NCBI GenBank assembly: GCA_964343805.1
Contig: CAYFLR010000011.1
Location: 62,001-126,000 of the forward strand
DNA: 64,000 bases
Reading direction: 5' to 3'
DNA from: CAYFLR01 sp964343805
GTDB taxonomy: Bacteria > Bdellovibrionota_B > Oligoflexia > CAYFLR01
The first letter of the stretch is position 1, and every line of letters starts with the position of its first letter. Positions 26,514-35,941 of this stretch are shown one piece after another. The position numbers and the translations under genes were made by a program. The notes beneath the pieces were generated by a model. It did not search any database, was not told the origin of the DNA, and worked only from the letters and a program-made list of their open reading frames with translations.

Positions 26514-27725
26514 TTAGTTGGGTAAAATCTCACTCACCAATTCATCATAGCCAGCCAATGTATGCTCCCAAGTAAAATGATAATCCACATAGCTTTTACC
26601 TTGGCGGCCCCATTGTTTGGCGAGCTTTTCTTGTTTGAAGAGTTGTTTCGTCTTATGAATAAAATCCTCTTTATTCACATAGCAGACCCCGCCTTGGCTC
26701 CTGTCTACGTGACCTTTGAGGACGGGGGTATGTTGGTTGACAATCACCGGCTTATTCATTTTCCAAGCTTCCAGCAGGACGATAGAGAGACTTTCAAATT
26801 TGGAAGGCATAGCCAGGCAAGTCATATGTTTATAGAGTTCCCACTTTTCCTCTTGGCTCACTAAACCTAAATATAAAATATCAGGATGGAGGGGGACTTT
26901 CATAATTTCAGGGCCAGCCACCACCAGTTTTTCATTACTCGGGTATTGCTTTTTATAGCTTATAAAATAGCTAAATAGGTCGGCACAGCCTTTATGTTGA
27001 TCTATTCGACCAATATAAAACATATAGGGTGTTTTATGGAGGTAATTTCGAAAGACAATATCGGATGCATGGTTATTGGTTTTTGGCGGAGATGGAATAT
27101 CTATACCCAAAGCTCTTACAGTATTAGGAAGATCTTGATTATGGAATTGACGATGAACAAAATTACGCTCTTCCGGAGTTAGAAAAATCAATCCTCGGGG
27201 GATTTGATAGATCTCTTTAAAAAAGGGATGTTTGATTTCCGGCTCATCGTGGGCTGTACCGATCAGAATAGCTTTGTCTTTGACCAAAGGTAGACCTTTG
27301 ATTGTAGGATAGTACAGATAGGTAATAAAAATAAAAAGGTCATAATCCTCTGCTTTAGATTGAATGAAGTTGAGTAGCGAAGGGCAATAAGGCCCTTGAG
27401 CATTGATCCATTCCTCATAGAGACGGGGAGGGTGCCACTTAGAGGGAATATGTCTAAGAATTCGGTTTAAAACGCGAAAAGACCATTTTTTCCTGGGGTA
27501 TTCGGTGGGGAAACGGTGGACTTGGTATCCATTTTCCTCGGTGGTGCCAGGTGCAAATTTATTTTCCCAAGTGACATAATCTTCTGCACAGGTGGTAAGA
27601 ACATCTACATTCCACTTTCTTGATAATTGGTTGACCAATTCATAGGCCAAATACTCGGCACCGCCTCGTATTTCCTCCCCAAAGCGGTGAATCACCAATG
27701 CCACTTTCAAAGTTCTTTCATTCAT
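26514..27725 (-). CDS. Family 4 glycosyltransferase
   Basis: About 403 residues from ATG 27725; an in-frame TTG at 27764 is also possible, and neither has a good ribosome binding site. GT4/GT-B features: VIHRFGEEIRGGAEYLAYEL at the N-terminus (Gly-rich acceptor loop), FYIGRIDQHKGCADL in the donor domain, and the EX7E-type FESLSIVLLEAWKMNKPVIV. It transfers an activated sugar to a surface glycan or similar. It is divergent from the membrane protein at 27864. Confidence 0.85.
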   Translation of the reverse strand: MNERTLKVALVIHRFGEEIRGGAEYLAYELVNQLSRKWNVDVLTTCAEDYVTWENKFAPGTTEENGYQVHRFPTEYPRKKWSFRVLNRILRHIPSKWHPPRLYEEWINAQGPYCPSLLNFIQSKAEDYDLFIFITYLYYPTIKGLPLVKDKAILIGTAHDEPEIKHPFFKEIYQIPRGLIFLTPEERNFVHRQFHNQDLPNTVRALGIDIPSPPKTNNHASDIVFRNYLHKTPYMFYIGRIDQHKGCADLFSYFISYKKQYPSNEKLVVAGPEIMKVPLHPDILYLGLVSQEEKWELYKHMTCLAMPSKFESLSIVLLEAWKMNKPVIVNQHTPVLKGHVDRSQGGVCYVNKEDFIHKTKQLFKQEKLAKQWGRQGKSYVDYHFTWEHTLAGYDELVSEILPN

Positions 27726-27863
27726 AACAGAAACCAGTGTATTGATTTCCAGTTTTTTTAGCAATAAGTGATTTACATAGACTCTGATATTTTCTATAAA
27801 GCAGCTAATAGTAAAGTAATGATTCTGATTTGATATTCACCTTGCATCATACAGTGATCTAAT

Positions 27864-28868
27864 ATGTCAAAGATTTTAAAACTCTCAGTTGGGATATTGA
27901 TAAGCGGTCTGTGTTTATGGTTAGCCCTGCGCAATGTCACCTTTGAGCAAATTCTTGAAACTTATAGTAATGTTAATGAACACTGGTTGTTCCTTGCTTT
28001 TATTGTTTTTAATTTGAATGTCTATCTTAAAGGCTGGCGGTGGAAATTTGTATTAACCCCCATTCATCAGATCGGTGTCCTTCCTTGCTATTACTTAACC
28101 TGCATTGGGGGCTTGATGAACAATATCCTTCCTGCTCGTATGGGGGATGTTTTAAGAGGGGTGTTTTTACGGAAGTATGCCTTTTCCCGGATTGAAGGCA
28201 TTGCCACCGTGCTTTTGGAAAGAGTTCTAGATACTGGTACTTTGATGCTCTTTTTCTGTGGCATTATCTTGTTTGTAGGATTGCCTATTGAAATCCCCGC
28301 TTATATGAAGATGGGAGCCATGTGGTTAGGGGCCATCACCATTTTCTTTTTAGTCTTTTTCTACTGGTGGATTAACAATCCCACCAAAGCGGATCACTTT
28401 TTAGATAAGGTACAAAAGATTGTTCCTACTAAATTAAGACCTTTGCTGGATAAGTTTGTAGGAAGGATTAATGTGGGATTTGTGGTCTTGTCTCGTCCTG
28501 CTGCCTTGCTACGTATTATGGGACTCAATATTTTGATATGGCTCTCCGATGCCTTGGTTCCAATGTTTTTACTCTATGCTTTTAATATTTCCCTCCCCTA
28601 TCATGTCGCCCTCTTTCTGCTTATTGTAGTGGCTATAAGTACAATTGTCCCGGCGGCTCCTGGGTTTGTGGGTGTGTTTCAATATGTGAGTGTGCTGTTT
28701 TTAGTTCCCTATGGTATCGAGAAAGCACAGGCTGTGGGCTTTTCCTTAGCATGGAATTTAGGAATTTATCTAAATATGTCTCTCCTCGGTTTTCTTGGCA
28801 TTTGGCTAGAGAAAATATCCCTGACCGATATCCGTTCTATGTTGCGCTTTTCTAAAGCTCGTCCTTAA
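27864..28868 (+). CDS. Lysylphosphatidylglycerol synthase-like TM (UPF0104/AglD-type) membrane protein
   Basis: 334 residues with eight or so hydrophobic helices. Family blocks seen are NVYLKGWRWKFVLTP, NNILPARMGDVLRGVFLRKYA and AAPGFVGVFQYVS with its conserved Pro-Gly. These integral membrane proteins are related to the flippase part of MprF and are often found with polysaccharide or glycolipid genes. The next-door glycosyltransferase supports a role in moving lipid-linked sugars; the substrate is not known. Confidence 0.85.
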   Translation: MSKILKLSVGILISGLCLWLALRNVTFEQILETYSNVNEHWLFLAFIVFNLNVYLKGWRWKFVLTPIHQIGVLPCYYLTCIGGLMNNILPARMGDVLRGVFLRKYAFSRIEGIATVLLERVLDTGTLMLFFCGIILFVGLPIEIPAYMKMGAMWLGAITIFFLVFFYWWINNPTKADHFLDKVQKIVPTKLRPLLDKFVGRINVGFVVLSRPAALLRIMGLNILIWLSDALVPMFLLYAFNISLPYHVALFLLIVVAISTIVPAAPGFVGVFQYVSVLFLVPYGIEKAQAVGFSLAWNLGIYLNMSLLGFLGIWLEKISLTDIRSMLRFSKARP

Positions 28869-28873
28869 TAATT

Positions 28874-29815
28874 TTAAGAAGAGATATGTTTGGCTGAGGG
28901 TCTCACTCGGTCGGAAAGGGCGCGGCTGCGATCTCTTACGATCTCTCTGGCCACCTCTTTGACGGTTTCTGTGATCCAGTAATTCGCATCTGAATGAGGA
29001 GAGTAATCAGCTCGGGCAAAGTGTTGGACTCGGCCTTGATCAGAGAGTTTTTTCACCTCTCGAAAATGGTTCGATTGCTCAGGATTATAAACTCCTAAAG
29101 TGCGACCTCCTTGCTGATTGAGAATGGCAAATACCGGAATGTCACTGGGACCATCCGCGATATAAATCATATTGCGAATAGGAACTCTGCGGTCTTCAGG
29201 GGCAATAAGATCATTCACTCCGATGGCATTGTCTCGGTTGGCGCCCTTATTAATTTCCCAGATGGCTCTGGTTTTGGTGGTATTGTCCAGAAAGTAACTG
29301 ACCTGAGAAATCTCTTGATCCCCGGGGTTGTCAAAGGGGAGAGTGGCCTTACTCACGAAGTTGGGTTCAGCGGGCTCGCCAATAAATTCACAGGCCCAAA
29401 TATTATCGATATAGGGGGAGATCACACTTCCCATGATCACTTGACGTAGACCGGTAGAGACAATGTAATGTTCCAATACAATATTATGCTGCTTGAAGGA
29501 CTCATCTTCCGCGATGAGATTCTTCATCTGAACAAAAAAATCAGGCAATCCAGGATAAAACTTAAGCTCTTGGCCAAAGGCTTTGAGCATATTATTACTG
29601 AGACCTTTGAATTTTCCATGTTTCACATAGGTGAGCATATGATTCAGGTAAATGGTGTCTCGGGAAACGGTGAGGTTCTGTTGACCATAAAACTCTTGCA
29701 GATGGTCTACTTCATCCCAAAATTGCCCTTCATCCACTTTGAAATATTGGAAGAGAGGTTTTTGTTGATAGCCGGGAATGAGGGTCTGGTCGAAATCCCA
29801 GATCACTGCGATCAC
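28874..29815 (-). CDS. HAD-superfamily phosphatase-like protein
   Basis: 313 residues. HAD motif I is IWDFDQTLIPG with the two Asp, motif II is probably IVSTGLRQV, and the acidic motif IV is YIADGPSDIPVF. The layout resembles phosphoserine phosphatase-like HAD enzymes. The start is GTG at 29815 because no ATG fits the conserved N-terminus. A 37-codon ORF stops one base before it, so its translation may be coupled. The substrate is unknown. Confidence 0.85.
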   Translation of the reverse strand: MIAVIWDFDQTLIPGYQQKPLFQYFKVDEGQFWDEVDHLQEFYGQQNLTVSRDTIYLNHMLTYVKHGKFKGLSNNMLKAFGQELKFYPGLPDFFVQMKNLIAEDESFKQHNIVLEHYIVSTGLRQVIMGSVISPYIDNIWACEFIGEPAEPNFVSKATLPFDNPGDQEISQVSYFLDNTTKTRAIWEINKGANRDNAIGVNDLIAPEDRRVPIRNMIYIADGPSDIPVFAILNQQGGRTLGVYNPEQSNHFREVKKLSDQGRVQHFARADYSPHSDANYWITETVKEVAREIVRDRSRALSDRVRPSAKHISS

Positions 29816-29816
29816 G

Positions 29817-29930
29817 TTACCAGTAAATAGAGGTGTTATCGTGATTATTTAGTACCTCTCCATAATCACTTTGCTCATAGGATCTTGCTGCGGCATCAAT
29901 GACCTGGCGACGCTCACCATAAGCTCTCAT
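29817..29930 (-). CDS. Small 37-residue protein upstream of the HAD gene
   Basis: ATG at 29930 is preceded by GAGG seven bases upstream. The 37 codons end in TAA at 29819-29817, a single base before the GTG start of the HAD gene. The peptide begins MRAYGERRQVIDAAARSY and is hydrophilic, ending in aromatic residues. The stop-start arrangement suggests a translated leader coupled to the HAD gene, or a small protein of its own. I recognise no family. An alternative is that it is chance; conservation in relatives would decide. Confidence 0.45.
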   Translation of the reverse strand: MRAYGERRQVIDAAARSYEQSDYGEVLNNHDNTSIYW

Positions 29931-30023
29931 AGCATCCTCTTTGTGTAATTTTTAAAAGTTCTGAAACTAACCTAACATAGTGAGAGGGGCTTGCCTAGGA
30001 GAAATTACCAAGTTTATAATAGT

Positions 30024-31082
30024 CTAAGATGTTTGGTAAAATTCCCTATACCATTTGATGAATCTATCTACCCCTTCAGTGACAGGGGTGTCCGGTTTAT
30101 AACCATGATCGCTTTTTAGGTCTTCTACATCGGCCCAGGTGGCAGGGACATCTCCATCTTGCATGGGGAGCATATTTTTCTCTGCTTCTTTGCCCAAGCT
30201 CTTTTCAATGGCTCCTATATAGTCCATTAAATTGACCGGAGAGCTGTTTCCAATATTATAAATCCGGTAAGGTGCCGGAGAGGAGGAGGGGTCTGGATTC
30301 ATTGGATCCCAATCAGGGTTTCCTTTCGGTGGAGATGCCAATACCTTTACAATGCCGGTGACAATATCATCAATATAGGTAAAATCTCTCTTCATCTTTC
30401 CATGATTAAAGACATTGATGGGCTTGTTTTCTAAGATGGCTTTTGTAAAAAGAAAGAGAGCCATATCAGGTCGGCCCCAGGGTCCATAGACGGTAAAAAA
30501 CCGAAGGCCGGTAGTAGGAATTTGAAAGAGGTGGCTGTATGTGTGGGCCATCAGCTCATTCGACTTCTTTGAAGCGGCATAAAGAGAGATGGGGTGATCC
30601 ACGTTATGATGAGTGGAAAAAGGCATATTTTGATTTAAACCATAGACTGAGCTGGAAGAGGCATAAGTGAGATGTTTGACTTTAGTCTGGCGGCAACCTT
30701 CCAGCAGGTTCATGAAGCCGACGATATTGGCATCCACATAGGCTCGGGGGTTCTCTAAGGAGTACCGAACTCCAGCCTGGGCCGCTAGATTCACCACACC
30801 TTCAAATTCTTCTTGCTTGAAAAGCTTAGCCATCTCATCGGTTTGTTCTAGCCCCATTTGAACGAATTGATAGGATGGGTGGAGAGTGCTTTTTACTTTT
30901 TCACCCAGCTGAATTTGTTCTTTTAAAATTCCGGCTTTAGCCAATCGTCCATACTTTAAGTTGATATCATAATAATCATTAATAATATCTAAACCCACTA
31001 CCTCATGACCTTGCTTTAAGAGGGATTCCACCACAAAAGATCCAATAAATCCGGCTGCACCAGTAACAAGGGTTTTCATCAT
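30024..31082 (-). CDS. UDP-glucuronate 4-epimerase-like SDR
   Basis: 352 residues of an extended short-chain dehydrogenase: NAD-binding TGAAGFIGSFVVESLL, the LDIINDYYDINLKYGRL block typical of UDP-glucuronate epimerases (CapI/LpsL), NLAAQAGVRYSLENP, catalytic YAASKKSNE and FFTVYGPWGRPDMA. It should interconvert UDP-glucuronate and UDP-galacturonate. Ugd, three genes upstream on the same strand, makes the substrate. Confidence 0.9.
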   Translation of the reverse strand: MMKTLVTGAAGFIGSFVVESLLKQGHEVVGLDIINDYYDINLKYGRLAKAGILKEQIQLGEKVKSTLHPSYQFVQMGLEQTDEMAKLFKQEEFEGVVNLAAQAGVRYSLENPRAYVDANIVGFMNLLEGCRQTKVKHLTYASSSSVYGLNQNMPFSTHHNVDHPISLYAASKKSNELMAHTYSHLFQIPTTGLRFFTVYGPWGRPDMALFLFTKAILENKPINVFNHGKMKRDFTYIDDIVTGIVKVLASPPKGNPDWDPMNPDPSSSPAPYRIYNIGNSSPVNLMDYIGAIEKSLGKEAEKNMLPMQDGDVPATWADVEDLKSDHGYKPDTPVTEGVDRFIKWYREFYQTS

Positions 31083-31100
31083 TTCCTCATGGTTTAAGAA

Positions 31101-31874
31101 TTAACTGTAGAGCCCTTTTTGTTGTAAAAACTTAGAAGGCATAGAGGGGAGGAGGTAATCCTCTCGTCGGGTCATTATGTTATATTTAAATATACACCAG
31201 AGGGCTTCAAAGCCATCTTTGATTCCTATTTTTTTACCTTCTTCATAAGAGCGTTGATTATAGCTAATAGGAAATTCGTAAATGCGCACATTGAGCTTAG
31301 CAACTTTGGCGGTGACTTCCGGCTCAAAGCCATAACGCATACTCTCTAATTTGATATTTTGAATGATCTCCCGCCGGAACATTTTATAGCAGGTTTCCAT
31401 ATCGGTGAGACGAATGTTTGTAAGAAAGTTCGAAAAGGTGGTGAGCACGCGATTCCCTAGGTAATGGTAGTATCTAAATACCTGAGTTCTCATGGGTGAA
31501 AAGCGTGAGCCGTAGACAATATCCGCTTCTTCACTCATCATCTTGGGGAGTAGGGTTAGTATGTCTTGGGGGTCATATTCGGTGTCAGCATCTTGAATCA
31601 CCACATAGTCGCCAGTGGCTTCTTTGATTCCTTCATGGAGAGCTGAGCCTTTACCGCCATTGCTGGGCTTGAATACTTTTTTGATGCGGGAATCTTCGGT
31701 AGCCAACTCGGCGATGATATCTCGACTTCGATCTTTGGAGCAGTCATCCACCATGATGATTTCAATATTGAGAGGGAAATTAACCGAGACAACTCGCTGG
31801 TAGAGAGTTTTTAAAGTGGCTTCTTCATTATAGACGGGAATGATTATGCTGAGTGTTTGATTTTGGGTGTTCAA
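31101..31874 (-). CDS. Family 2 glycosyltransferase (DPM/polyprenyl-phosphate type)
   Basis: 257 residues with the GT-A layout: SIIIPVYNEEATLKTLY, IIMVDDCSKDRSRDII, NGGKGSALHEGIKEATGDYVVIQDADTEYDP (DxD-like, shortened here) and DMETCYKMFRREII. This matches the dolichol-phosphate mannosyltransferase group that loads sugars on polyprenyl phosphate. It sits between the UDP-xylose and UDP-galacturonate genes and is probably in the same operon. Confidence 0.9.
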   Translation of the reverse strand: MNTQNQTLSIIIPVYNEEATLKTLYQRVVSVNFPLNIEIIMVDDCSKDRSRDIIAELATEDSRIKKVFKPSNGGKGSALHEGIKEATGDYVVIQDADTEYDPQDILTLLPKMMSEEADIVYGSRFSPMRTQVFRYYHYLGNRVLTTFSNFLTNIRLTDMETCYKMFRREIIQNIKLESMRYGFEPEVTAKVAKLNVRIYEFPISYNQRSYEEGKKIGIKDGFEALWCIFKYNIMTRREDYLLPSMPSKFLQQKGLYS

Positions 31875-31886
31875 TTGAATCCTCTA

Positions 31887-32834
31887 TTATCTCAATAAGG
31901 AATTAAAGTATTCTATCGTGTATTTTAGCCCCTCCTCGAGTTGTACAGTCGGAGAGAAGTCTAACTTCTCCTTAGCTAGGCTAATATCAGGTCTTCGTTT
32001 TATAGGATCATCTTGGGGAAGATCTTTAAAGATGATTTTGGAGTTAGAGCCGGTCAGTTTAATCACCTGTTCTGCTAATTCTTTGATGGTGAACTCGGTG
32101 GGGTTTCCTATATTGACCGGACCTACAATCTCCTCTTGTTCCATAAGGGAAATAAAGCCTCTGATGAGATCGCTTACATAGCAGAAGGATCTGGTTTGAG
32201 ATCCATCGCCATAGATAGTGATGTCCTGATTTTGTAAAGCTTGAATGATGAAATTACTCACCACTCGGCCATCATTCATGGCCATACGAGGACCATAGGT
32301 ATTAAAAATGCGGACCACTCTAATATCTAGCCCATGAGATCGATGGTAGTCAAAGAAGAGGGTTTCGGCCACTCGTTTTCCTTCATCATAGCAGGAGCGT
32401 GGACCAATGGGATTCACATGACCAAAGTAACTCTCTTTTTGAGGGTGTTCTAAGGGATTTCCATAAACTTCCGAGGTGGAGGCTTGAAAAACTCTGGCTT
32501 TACATCTTTTGGCCATACCTAATATATTGATAGCTCCCATTACCGAGGTCTTAACCGTGGCAATGGGATTTACCTGATAATGGATGGGGGAAGCTGGACA
32601 GGCCAGATTGTATATTTCATCTACTTCGATACGGTAAGGGTTTACCACATCATGGCGAATAAATTCAAAAAAGTGATTATCCAAAAGGTGGCGGATATTC
32701 TCTTTCGATCCAGTAAATAAGCTGTCCATGCAAAGAACATCATAGCCCTTTTTCAGAAGGGCTTCACAGAGATGGCTGCCGAGAAATCCGGCTCCACCGG
32801 TGACCAAAACTCTTTTGCGGGTATGGGCTTTCAT
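31887..32834 (-). CDS. uxs: UDP-glucuronate decarboxylase (UDP-xylose synthase)
   Basis: 315 residues: RVLVTGGAGFLGSHLC, NLACPASPIHYQ (diagnostic of UXS), ASTSEVYGNP, YDEGKRVAETL with catalytic Tyr and Lys, and RIFNTYGPRM. It turns UDP-glucuronate into UDP-xylose. With ugd 12 bases upstream, the flow from UDP-glucose to UDP-xylose is encoded in two adjacent genes. Confidence 0.94.
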   Translation of the reverse strand: MKAHTRKRVLVTGGAGFLGSHLCEALLKKGYDVLCMDSLFTGSKENIRHLLDNHFFEFIRHDVVNPYRIEVDEIYNLACPASPIHYQVNPIATVKTSVMGAINILGMAKRCKARVFQASTSEVYGNPLEHPQKESYFGHVNPIGPRSCYDEGKRVAETLFFDYHRSHGLDIRVVRIFNTYGPRMAMNDGRVVSNFIIQALQNQDITIYGDGSQTRSFCYVSDLIRGFISLMEQEEIVGPVNIGNPTEFTIKELAEQVIKLTGSNSKIIFKDLPQDDPIKRRPDISLAKEKLDFSPTVQLEEGLKYTIEYFNSLLR

Positions 32835-32846
32835 AAATAATCCTTA

Positions 32847-34178
32847 TTAACTGACATGATCACGGCCTATTGAATAGTAGGTAAAGCCCAATCTTTTTAG
32901 TTCGGCTGGATTGTACTGATTTCTACCATCAAAAACCACTGGATTTATCAACATTTCTTTCACTCGTTTAAATGAAGGACTGCGAAAGAGAGGCCACTCG
33001 GTTACTAAGACCATGGCATCAGCTCCTTCTAGAGAATCATAAGGACTGTCAAAGTATTTCATGGTTTCACTGGCCGGCAATTCTTTCTGTGTTTCTTCCA
33101 TCGATTCCGGGTCATAGGCTTGAACAGTGGCACCAGCCTGATGGAGTTTCTCAATGAGAACTAGTGAAGAGGCTTCCCGCATATCGTCGGTGTTCGGCTT
33201 AAAGGCGAGTCCCCAAAGGGAAATAGTTTTTCCTTTTAATTCACCTTTAAAATGTTGGTCAATTTTCTCAAACATGTACTCTTTTTGCCTTTGGTTGACC
33301 TTTTCCACCGCTTCTAAAAGGTGAAAGGGGAGTTCATTTTCCATGGCGGTATGGCGGAGAGCACGAATATCTTTAGGAAAGCAAGATCCACCAAAGCCAA
33401 TACCAGGAAAGAGAAAAGAGCTGCCAATTCGAGAATCAGAGCCCACTGCTTTTCTTACTTCATCCACATCAGCACCTACTGCATTGCAGAGATTAGCAAT
33501 CTCGTTCATAAAGGAGATTCGTGTGGCGAGCATGGCGTTAGATGCGTATTTAGCCATTTCTGCTGATTTAATATCCATACTGATGATGGGACGCCCAGTT
33601 CGTACAAATTGAGAGTAGAGTTCCTTCATCAAGGTAGCAGTTCTTACATTGTCTGTACCGATAACGATACGGTCCGGTTTCATGGAGTCTCTGATGGCAT
33701 CGCCCTCTTTAAGAAACTCTGGATTGGATACTTGATCAAATTCAAAGTTGGTGCCTCGCTGCTCTTGAGTCTCTCTAATTGTAGCACGGACCTTCTCTGC
33801 TGTGCCTACTGGAACCGTCGACTTAGTGACGATGATTTTATAATCGTTCATGTACTCTCCCACCTCTTTAGCTACGGAGAGGACGCATTTAAGATCCGCA
33901 CTGCCATCCACGTCAGATTGGGTTCCCACTACGATAAAAACAAAAAGAGACTCTTCCACTGCTTTTTTAGTATCGGTAGTAAATGAAAGCCTTTCATGAG
34001 TGACATTTCTCTTGACCATCTCTTCGAGACCGGGCTCATAGATGGGGATGATTCCCTCTCTTAAACCTTCAATTTTGGCTTCATCTTTGTCCACACAGAT
34101 TACATCATGCCCCATCTCGGCAAAGCATGCTCCACTGACCAATCCAACGTAACCTGTTCCAATCATGGCGATTTTCAT
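32847..34178 (-). CDS. ugd: UDP-glucose 6-dehydrogenase
   Basis: 443 residues: N-terminal NAD fold MKIAMIGTGYVGLVSGACFAEMGH (shortened), KSTVPVGTAE, NPEFLKEGDAI, the catalytic Cys in FGGSCFPKDIRAL, and the C-terminal ISLWGLAFKPNTDDMREA. It oxidises UDP-glucose to UDP-glucuronate and heads the UDP-sugar operon with uxs, a GT2 and the 4-epimerase. Confidence 0.95.
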   Translation of the reverse strand: MKIAMIGTGYVGLVSGACFAEMGHDVICVDKDEAKIEGLREGIIPIYEPGLEEMVKRNVTHERLSFTTDTKKAVEESLFVFIVVGTQSDVDGSADLKCVLSVAKEVGEYMNDYKIIVTKSTVPVGTAEKVRATIRETQEQRGTNFEFDQVSNPEFLKEGDAIRDSMKPDRIVIGTDNVRTATLMKELYSQFVRTGRPIISMDIKSAEMAKYASNAMLATRISFMNEIANLCNAVGADVDEVRKAVGSDSRIGSSFLFPGIGFGGSCFPKDIRALRHTAMENELPFHLLEAVEKVNQRQKEYMFEKIDQHFKGELKGKTISLWGLAFKPNTDDMREASSLVLIEKLHQAGATVQAYDPESMEETQKELPASETMKYFDSPYDSLEGADAMVLVTEWPLFRSPSFKRVKEMLINPVVFDGRNQYNPAELKRLGFTYYSIGRDHVS

Positions 34179-34309
34179 AAAATTCCTCTGTTCTTAAAGT
34201 GACACTTTCCCTTATTATGGGCAAATTAAACCATCACTCTGTCAAAAAAAGTGATGAAATGCAAGGGGATCTTTGGGGTGTTAGGCTTTTATATCAGGAG
34301 GGTTGAGTT

Positions 34310-35041
34310 TTATTTCCAAGTGCCTGATAGCTCTTGGCATCTTTTTTCTTGGGCTACCTTATCTTCTTCTTCCAGCTCCTGGAAAAAATAGGTATTCATT
34401 TTATATCCCTTTGCGCTTTCCACCTCTGTGCATGAGTGTTTGACATTCTCCGTTGCACAGGTTTCTCCACTTTGCCAGAGACTGCTTCCTTCCAAAAAGG
34501 TGCTTTTTACATCATCCACATCGGAGCTAGAGAGGTTGGTAAACCCAATGCAGTGAGTGTGATTTTCTTTACTTTGAATAGAGGATGAATAGTAATCAAT
34601 ACTCACCTTGATGGTTGTAGGTGCCTTAATTTCTTGAAATTCGCCTTGTTTAAAGCTTTTGCATACTTTCTCTTTGAGGATTTTATTGGCCGATGTGTCA
34701 TACACATAGAAATTAAGGTCTCCACTTTGGTTATTATTGCTGTTTTCATCCGATAAGCAAACTGCAGTGGCTCCTTCATCATTACATTTATCTTCCGACC
34801 AGCTGCCTTTCCATTTAAAAAGGTAATCGGACCCTTCTGCTTTTGTGCAATCATCTTTGACATTTTCGCTTCTTTCATCTTCAAAATCAAAATAATCTAC
34901 GCAGACTTTGACCGCTTTGGTTCCAAAGTCCATAGATTGGCCGGTGCAACTTCCGGTGATTTCATTATCAGAACTGCCACAATGGATTAAAACAAGCAGA
35001 GTAAATAGAATGGCCAGCAAAGACCAACTGAAATTCTTCAT
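34310..35041 (-). CDS. Cys-rich lipoprotein with internal duplication
   Basis: 243 residues. The signal peptide ends in the lipobox LIHC, so the protein is lipidated at Cys about 21. The mature part contains about eleven Cys and looks like two related halves: KVCVDYFDFEDERSEN...DDC...W...DKC...AVC against KVSIDYYSSSIQSKEN...HC...W...ETC...HSC. I recognise no family. It has a GGAG-like site before ATG 35041. The spacing of Cys suggests disulfides in the periplasm or outside. Confidence 0.75.
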   Translation of the reverse strand: MKNFSWSLLAILFTLLVLIHCGSSDNEITGSCTGQSMDFGTKAVKVCVDYFDFEDERSENVKDDCTKAEGSDYLFKWKGSWSEDKCNDEGATAVCLSDENSNNNQSGDLNFYVYDTSANKILKEKVCKSFKQGEFQEIKAPTTIKVSIDYYSSSIQSKENHTHCIGFTNLSSSDVDDVKSTFLEGSSLWQSGETCATENVKHSCTEVESAKGYKMNTYFFQELEEEDKVAQEKRCQELSGTWK

Positions 35042-35090
35042 AGGAACTCCTTTAGAATAAGATAAGGATATTATTTTGCAAATTTATCAT

Positions 35091-35864
35091 TTAGGGGACA
35101 GGGATACAACAATTATAATAGGTTTGATTCAGCCTCTCGCGGTGGATCAATCCCTCTGGGTAGAATCGAGTTTGGTCTTGCTCTTTGGCTCCCAATTGAA
35201 TCTCTTTTTTTATCTCCAAGACTCTTTGATGGAGAGTCATTTTTTCTTTGGGGATTTCTTTTAATTGGAGTAAGGAAAGCAGTAATCCATGGGTCCAATG
35301 CTTTTCATAACCACTGTTTGTTGGGTATCCCCAGGCAGCAATGCTTAGCAGGTGATTGTCTAGTTTAAAGTCCTGTAGTTTGGTCTTCGTTTTTTCGACT
35401 AAAGCATCCTCTAACCTTTGGAGTAGCTGGTATTTCGTCGGCCACATGAGATATTCAGGGGAAGCTATTATAAAGGGGGTGGTTGATGGAAACCCGGTAA
35501 ATCGGATAACATCTAAATGAAAGCGAGTGTCATGCAATACTTCGATAAAATGCTGGGCTTTATAAATATCTCCTAAAAAGAAACTAATGTTGCTCTTTTG
35601 AGGAGATGGTAGGTTTTGATCTTTCTCAACTTGGATCGTCACTTCCCCCTCATTTCCTAATTCAAAATGAGTGATCCGGCCATGTAAGATGGGTTCTTTT
35701 TTTCTAAAAGTTTTGTGTTCTAGATCTAAATGAATAGTTTTAAAATAAATATGGCGTTGATTTTGTGAGGGAGATTCAAAGAGGGGCATCTGCTTAATGG
35801 TAGTTTCTCTCTGTTTGCAGCTGAATAAGAAGAGGGTGATAAAAACTAAAAAAATAAATCGCAT
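35091..35864 (-). CDS. Putative lipoprotein of unknown function
   Basis: 257 residues with a short signal peptide and lipobox LFSC (Cys about 16). The remaining sequence is mixed alpha/beta, with two adjacent Cys near the C-terminus (YYNCCIPVP). No family was recognised. It lies about 50 bases upstream of the Cys-rich lipoprotein on the same strand and is divergent from the phytochelatin-synthase-like gene. Confidence 0.65.
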   Translation of the reverse strand: MRFIFLVFITLFLFSCKQRETTIKQMPLFESPSQNQRHIYFKTIHLDLEHKTFRKKEPILHGRITHFELGNEGEVTIQVEKDQNLPSPQKSNISFFLGDIYKAQHFIEVLHDTRFHLDVIRFTGFPSTTPFIIASPEYLMWPTKYQLLQRLEDALVEKTKTKLQDFKLDNHLLSIAAWGYPTNSGYEKHWTHGLLLSLLQLKEIPKEKMTLHQRVLEIKKEIQLGAKEQDQTRFYPEGLIHRERLNQTYYNCCIPVP

Positions 35865-35941
35865 TGGTAATAGAACTCCTTTGGTCTCTCTTTATTATAG
35901 GGTACAATAACCAAAAGTTTAACATATTTTTGAGGTGAATT

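Noticed and set aside
34205..34245. TTGACA on the minus strand upstream of ugd as a promoter
   Set aside because: The nearest -10-like hexamer (CATAAT) is about 20 bases away, too far for a standard sigma-70 promoter.
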